A stretch of 64,000 nucleotides of DNA, taken from NCBI GenBank assembly GCA_028023455.1, contig JAQFVV010012537.1, positions 2,544,001 through 2,608,000 of the forward strand. The letters run 5' to 3'. Positions 58,207 to 64,000 of the stretch are shown one piece after another. Source of the DNA: Epiperipatus broadwayi. Taxonomy: Eukaryota; Onychophora; Udeonychophora; Euonychophora; Peripatidae. The notes under the pieces were generated by a model. The model was given only the letters and a program-made list of their open reading frames with translations. It did no database searches and had not been told where the DNA came from. Position 1 is the first letter of the stretch. The number at the start of each line of letters is the position of its first letter. A program made the position numbers and the translations under genes.

Positions 58207-59704
58207 ATGTATATGCAATGGAAAGGGAAGGTAAAGTGGTTAACAGGTTTTTCTGGGCATAGTTGCTCAGAGATTCATGACTCCATTTAAGGAGTCACAG
58301 TGCATCACATCACATACATGTAAAATACATACATATGGTTCAAATATATTGGCATTTGGTAGTATTTTAAAAAGCTTTAAGAAAAAGTAAAATTTAAAGA
58401 ACTTTTAAAAGATCCATTTAATTTTTTTTTTTAATTAGTATAATTATTTTTATTTTTTTAAAAGGTATAATGAAAGTTAATTTTTTGTTTTGTATTTATG
58501 TAATTTAATTAAAGTTGAAATTGTAAGGAATAAAAAAGACATGCAGATTACTAATCCAGATAAATAAAAGAAAGAAATTCCAAAGTAAAAGATTACAATC
58601 TAATTAAAGATGGCAGAATTATTTTATAAAAAAATACTTTGCAACTTAAAACTAATAAAAAACGCACAAGATTATCAACATGTATTTTAATAAAACAAAA
58701 GATAAAAATCTATCTGCAGAAGTATATAAATTGACCGAAGGCTATAAAAGGGGCAGAAAAACTTCAAATCAGGTCTTGTGTCTTATCATTAACTAGCAGT
58801 TACTGTAAGTCCAGGATAGAGAAAATGTCCTATCTTGGTCTACTCATACGAAGGATTACTACTCATTTGCTGAAGTGGTCAGGCGAGAGTGGAACTGATG
58901 CATTTGCAGATACCTTTCATCATAGAGGTCGCTCAGAAAAAACCTTTGAGTGTAGCCTTAGGATCGAGCCAGAACATACAAAATGTCAACAGAGTGAAAC
59001 TAATTAACTTCAATGAGCTCTTCAAAACACGTATTACAAAATTTATCAGTAAACTTAAGAGATTATTCATTTCCAATCGATGACTAAATTGTATGCAAAC
59101 TCACCTAAACTGTAAGCTTATAATATACTATGGATATACACATTTGCTATTTATTATTCAAGAGACTTTGATTTATGGCCTAAGAATATTGAACTAGAAA
59201 CTGTTTTAATTTAATATTAGCTGGATTAGCCTCTGTGTGCTCTTTTCAATTATATTAATGATTTATCATCAAATATTTTAATTTGCATTAATAAAATATT
59301 TACCTTTATTATTAAGTTCATTGTGTGTTATTACTGTTACCTTATTATAATTTATTATGTATAAATTAACTTTGCCAATATGCTTGTTGTTTAGTTAAGC
59401 CCTGAAGAAACATTAATATGACATTAAGTGACTAGAAACAATTCTAATCTTACTTTGTTATTTTCTTCTTAACTTATGATGTGTTATGTGATGGATATCA
59501 GTGAATTCTTGTATGAATTCTGGCACCCTTGTTTAAATAAATAAAAATTGATTCTACCGGCAATACAAATCGTAATATTAAGTCGAGTTAGTCAGGAAAT
59601 ATAGCTATGTTTTTAGAAATATGAACGAAATATTTTTCTTTTTCATAGCTTGGTTTACTCATGTATTGTAGTGCATAATAGAAAGCCTACCAGAATGTGA
59701 AAAA
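58207..59704 (+). other. Segment between direct F1/F2 repeats, unassigned
   Basis: It contains a TATA-like box (58741) and two short overlapping frames (58825-59007 and 58889-59083) in a GC-richer stretch. Near 59530-59550 it has AATAAATAAAAATTG. This would suit a promoter-bearing element or solo terminal repeat of ~0.8 kb. No protein family is recognised in the frames. Confidence 0.35.
58741..58755 (+). promoter_or_regulatory. Candidate TATA box
   Basis: GCTATAAAAGGGGCAG is a textbook TATA box followed by TCAGGTC/AGCAGTTACTG candidates for an initiator 30-60 bp on. There is no independent evidence of transcription. Confidence 0.35.
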
Positions 59705-59893
59705 TATTACAGGTAATACCTAGATTTTATATCTGAATTATAATTTGTTTTTTATAATATATTACATGTTAAATGAAAACATATTATTTATTAGTTACTA
59801 TAACTACATGAATAATATTGATCTTATTTCATTTCCTACATAATATATTATAAAAATTATAATTCAAAAAACAAAATCTAGATACCACTATAT
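59705..59893 (+). repeat. Small inverted-repeat element, copy F2
   Basis: A direct copy of F1 with a few substitutions and small indels (CTAGATTTTATATCTGAATT ... ATCTAGATACCACTATATG). The similarity continues for about 10 bases beyond the inverted ends. Confidence 0.85.
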
Positions 59894-60179
59894 GTAATGC
59901 TCCCTTTTATATGTAAAATGTATTATTTTCATTTTTGAATTTTTGTGTATCTGTTATTGAAATAATTAAATTTGATCAATCTATAGATTTTATTTCTACA
60001 TTATAATCTCTTTCACACAAGTTATCTTCAAAGATATTATCATACATCTTATGAATAAATAAACAACTAAAAGAATGAGAACGTTAAAATTAGGAGTTTA
60101 TTACTAGTTTTATGAATATTACCACATTTATTCTTGAAATAGAAGCAAGTTTGCAACAAGTATGAAAAAAATTAATGAG

Positions 60180-60358
60180 ATCTAATTGATAAAAACAATA
60201 TTATTTCAACAAAAAACTCCAGTGAAAGAGCTATTATAGATTAATGAGAAAACTTGTTTAGCCTCAAGGATAGTAGTAATTTATAGTTTCTTGGCAACAT
60301 CAAAGATTAAAAGTTATCTGTGTTTAAAATGGATCTAATCTCTTCATTTCTATTCTTT
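60180..60358 (-). repeat. Dispersed repeat family E, copy E2
   Basis: An inverted match to E1: ATAGATTAATGAGAAAACTT, TTTCTTGGCAAC, AAAAGTTATCTGTG and GGATCTAATCTCTTCATTTC. Confidence 0.8.
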
Positions 60359-60901
60359 ATTATAATAATAATCCATAGAAATATTTAATTCAAAATAATA
60401 TATAAATGCAATAGATTGACAAATAGACCAGATAAATATAATCTTTCAGATTTGTCATAAGCCCTTCATTTCAAGCTTGTATTTAAGTAACACTTTAAGA
60501 TTTGTTATAAACTTGAGGAAATGCTTTACAATTTAAAAGATGTGTTTGTTTATTGGTGTGCATATATAAACTTCTTTATACTTTATATTGAGGAAGCTAT
60601 CAAAATTTTATTGAAAGAAGCTTTTGTGCAGTGAAGTAATACAAATGCTGTTGTTTAATCTGTTTGAGATGTTATATATATATATATATATAATAGATTA
60701 TATAATTATTTTCATTTTATAAAAATACTTTTATCAGCTTAACAGCTATTACAGCTAATCTCGGATATTATCTACTTATTAGCAAGATAATAATTACTCT
60801 CAAATAAATAACAAATCTATTTTGAATTTTATCTTATCATTTTGTTAGACAATATAACCAAATTATACATAATGAAGTAGTGTTAAGATATATATATATA
60901 T

Positions 60902-63096
60902 TGTAACGAGCACAGACGTCGTTACATTGTTTTTTTATTAGTAAACATGAAAAAAGTAAAAGTTCGCAAATAAAACTCTTTTTAAGAATTAAAAATTGAA
61001 AATTAAAATCCTATGCTAAACTCGTATCTATATAATCGCACAGATGAAAAAAAAAATTATTAAAATAAAACTTTATTTAAAAAAAAGAAAAAGTATTTTA
61101 AAACTAAATTGTCAGTAAAGATTTAAAGATAAAAATATATCTAAGTTTGTACAAAACAAATTAAAATGTTACTGAAAAAATGGAAATGATTAATTTAATT
61201 AGTCAAATGTGAACAAGCCCTTGGGCATTTAAATGTATAAACAATGGTCAGATAGGAAAACAATAGAAACTTTTAGCAAATGAAAGAAATCCATCGGGAA
61301 ATCGGACCTCAACAAAAAGGTTTTCACCATCATGACGTAATGTTGAGTTAATCCACAAAATTATTATAAAAGGAAAGGTTTGAAAATAAAAGAATTAATT
61401 AGCTATTAAAAGAGTAGACAGATATGTGTTAGTGCGGAGGTGAAGGAGAAGGGATTGAAAAGATGCACTCTTCAATCCCTTCAGTTCTGCTAAGAAAGAA
61501 AGAGAAATGAACTATCGTTTTCTACATTGAGGACCAGTTACCTCTGGATGGATAAATAAATCAGCCTACAGAATATCAACCCCTTTAGGACGGCATGGGA
61601 ATTCACATTCATGGCAAGCAACGGATAAAGTTGGACGTTTTAAAAATTGTAAAAACTTTATATTCACTTGAAAAAATAAGAACTCTAAATTTTAAAACCT
61701 TTTAGTAAATAATGCAATAGGATCCTATCTGACCAAACTAAATTCATTAGTAATAGTGTTATTTGATGTATTTTTTTAAATTTTTTTTAAAATCATTTCC
61801 ATTTATATTTTTTTTTGTTTTTAAGTTTATTATGATTTCTGTTTTCCGATAAATTAAAATATATCAATGATAAATTTAAGTCGGGCGTGAATGGCTGTAT
61901 AGATTTGTAAAGTTATATTAGGGGAGGGTAATCTTAGGTTATTCATGTTGTTGTTGAATTGGGTCAATGGATTGGATATATTGATGTAGTTAGTAGATGT
62001 AATGCAAGATTCGCTATGGGCAGAATCGCTTGTATATGCTGTGCACTTCCTCTTGCCTAGGGAATGCGATCGTAAGTCGGCAAAATGACCACAGTCCGTT
62101 TCTATGGAGTTTTTTTTTTATTGTTCTTCTCGTTAGATAGATGTAATATTCCTATCTGATGAGAGTCAATGTCTTATCTTAACCTATTTTGTGTTGCCGT
62201 ATTCGTATTACATTGAATACATCGATATATCAGATGGATTGACGCCAGTTTGACTGTGAACTTTTAGCCTAAGGTTAAATGGGGATAGAATGTTTTATCT
62301 TCAAATGCAAATCTATGTAGTCTATTTATACTCGACACTAAATAAAAATGCATTAAATTTAAGTTGTTTATAGACGCTTGCATGGATTCGTTATCGGTTA
62401 ATTATGTTTTGGGTTTTCATATTGGATCAAAATATATAGACCTTCGATAAATAATGATACCTTACGGTGAGTATCTAAAATGTATTTATTCGGATGTCTT
62501 TTAAGTTATTGGTGTCAATGCAAGCATCTTATGGTGAATGCTATTGGGTTACTTATAAATTTCCCTCTGCAATTGATGGTATCAATGACTTTGTATTTTG
62601 ATCATTTATGTTTATTTTGAAATGTTTTTAATCGTGAAATCTATGTAACCGATCTATACTCAAACATTTTAAAACAAACTTTTATAAATCCATCTGTGCG
62701 AACTTATTAAAAATTAAAATGTAAACTTATAATATTATAAAAATTAAAATGTAGATTTAAATTCTAAAATCAAGTTAAAATCCAAAGCAAAAGTTATTCC
62801 AAAATAATGCTAAATTTTATATATGTGCGTAAATAAATGTTTGTGTGTTAATTACTGGCAGTGGCTTATTTTATTCTTTTTTATATATTCTTAGATAAGA
62901 ATTTATTATAAATATAAATCTCGGCTACTCCCTGAGCTAGTGACAATGGGCTAACGACCGGAATCAAAATATATAAAATAAAATTTTTTTTTTTTTTACT
63001 TACGTATCTGCCTACTTTATAAATTTTTCTAGGTTCAAATGCCTAGATGGCACCCTGTTGCAGATCACGTTAAGTGTTATTCTCCAGATCGTTACA
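60902..63096. mobile_element. 2.2-kb element with TGTAACGA/TCGTTACA ends, solo-LTR-like
   Basis: It starts TGTAACGAGCACAGACGTCG and ends CCAGATCGTTACA, each side abutting an ATATATATAT run, so target duplication cannot be resolved. TG...CA ends and a TATAAAAGG box near 61363 suit a solo LTR; at 2195 bp it would be a long one. The left end is itself palindromic (TGTAACGA...TCGTTACA within 25 bp). Composition is GC-richer than the flanks. No ORF of note. An alternative is a large non-autonomous DNA element. Confidence 0.5.
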
Positions 63097-63436
63097 ATAT
63101 ATATATATATTAACAGATTGATAATAGAATATGTTGCCACTAATTATATACTAATTTCTTATCAGATCATTATACAATATGCTAATGTTTATATGATTGA
63201 AAATTATGATTAGATCACATTAAACAATTTTTCAATAAGAAAGAATACAGTCAAATGTACTTAAGTTAATATTAAAATTATTATTTGTTAGCCAACAAAA
63301 TGAAATACATCTTTTAATAGGCATTATTCAGCTGAATAGATTTCCAGATTTAGACATAAACATTTTAAGAAAATGAAATTATTTAAACTTTTAAAATATT
63401 GACAATAATAACATAATTTTTATATATAAAGCATGA
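63097..63436. other. AT-rich spacer, no gene seen
   Basis: Nothing recognisable between the solo-LTR-like element and RTE copy R5. Confidence 0.5.
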
Positions 63437-64000
63437 TTTTCAACCATTATTGATTCATTACAGAATGAAGGTCTCACCATATTTAATCCAGATTCTCTGA
63501 TCCTTAACTTCTTCCAATCATATTACAATAACAAACTTCCTTATATCATAAATCTACCTTACATGTGGTCTCTTTCTAGATCATTTATAGCCTCTTTGAA
63601 TTCGGTTTAAGACTTCAATTGTTCATCTATTATTATCTCTTCCAGCATTATATCCAATAAAGCTTTACATTAGTCTTCTAATTCTTTTAATTATATCAGT
63701 AATGTCCATTGTTCTTTCAATCACATATTTCATTTTCAATTCTTTCTTGTTATTCCTAAATACATCTCTCCATATATTATTGAGTTATCTCAAATCTTTG
63801 TACTGTCTTCTGTTAAGTGTAAATCTTAGAGTCTAAGTGAGAATTGATAAAATACATCTATTAAAAACCTTTTTCAAACACACAGGCAAATTTCCTTTTA
63901 ATATTAACATTTTTCTAATAAAAGCACTTTATCTTATCCAAGTTCAATTCTATGATTAATTTTATTCATTATGTTTCCATTTGTATTAACACTCTGACCA
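63437..64000 (-). pseudogene. RTE retrotransposon copy R5, 3' end of RT, cut by window edge
   Basis: It aligns with R2 from 22535 onward: TTTCAACCATTATTGATTCA, GAATGAAGGTCTCACC, ACATGTGGTCTCTTTCTAGA, AATTGTTCATCTATTATTAT, ACATCTCTCCATATATTA and TGATTAATTTTATTCATTAT. The minus frames are broken by stops and shifts. The element continues beyond 64000. Confidence 0.88.

Noticed and set aside
59408-59460. CCTGAAGAA...TAGAAACA as another hammerhead-like motif
   Set aside because: The boxes are present, but the bases between them cannot form a helix II.

Overview
This window looks like a very AT-rich intergenic stretch of an invertebrate animal genome. I see no complete host gene, no rRNA gene, no functional tRNA, no CRISPR array and no bacterial operon. 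What can be recognised is mobile-element debris: RTE-type non-LTR retrotransposons, Penelope-like elements (PLEs) with GIY-YIG endonuclease remnants, a Ty3/Gypsy LTR element, a mariner, fragments of another LINE lineage, and many short foldback (palindromic) repeats, tRNA-like repeats and microsatellites. The element mix says metazoan and non-vertebrate. The phylum cannot be fixed from the sequence alone.

Layout. 1-1.6 kb: AT-rich flank with one family-A repeat. 1.6-7.3 kb: a worn full-length RTE copy (R1, plus strand) split by a head-to-head pair of PLE copies (P1/P2, 2.9-5.5 kb). 8.4-9.8 kb: a hairpin repeat and a long GATA microsatellite. 11.0-12.0 kb: a third PLE remnant (P3). 12-18.4 kb: mostly featureless AT-rich DNA. 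18.4-21.8 kb: a Gypsy element with two LTRs and a 5-bp target duplication, which cuts an RTE copy (R3, minus). R3 continues to 22.5 kb, where it abuts the 3' end of the best preserved RTE copy (R2, 22.5-24.7 kb, minus). 26.7-30.1 kb: clusters of palindromic repeat families B, C and D. 31.2-32.2 kb: a decayed coding-like stretch I cannot name. 32.5-33.3 kb: a deleted mariner. 36-39.7 kb: family-A repeats, a hammerhead-like motif and a tRNA-like SINE head. 40.3-43.5 kb: fragments of a possible Tigger-like transposase, a LINE, Gypsy pol and an inverted PLE pair (P4/P5). 45-49.3 kb: a foldback, family-B copies, a LINE endonuclease remnant, a ~170-bp-arm palindrome and RTE copy R4. 50.2-53.7 kb: an unidentified coding remnant and three palindromes. 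56.3-56.9 kb: a degenerate tandem array. 58-59.9 kb: a TATA-containing segment between two direct copies of a small inverted-repeat element. 60.9-63.1 kb: a 2.2-kb solo-LTR-like element. 63.4-64 kb: RTE copy R5, running off the edge.

Two themes tie the window together. First, nesting: PLE into RTE and Gypsy into RTE, each with a traceable pre-insertion site. Second, almost every family also occurs as a head-to-head inverted pair with a short spacer. Several of these repeats carry the same small motif: CTGANGA, a short helix, then GAAAC. It resembles the hammerhead ribozyme core known from PLEs and PLE-derived retrozymes. Whether it is catalytic is untested, and the copies depart from the canonical core.
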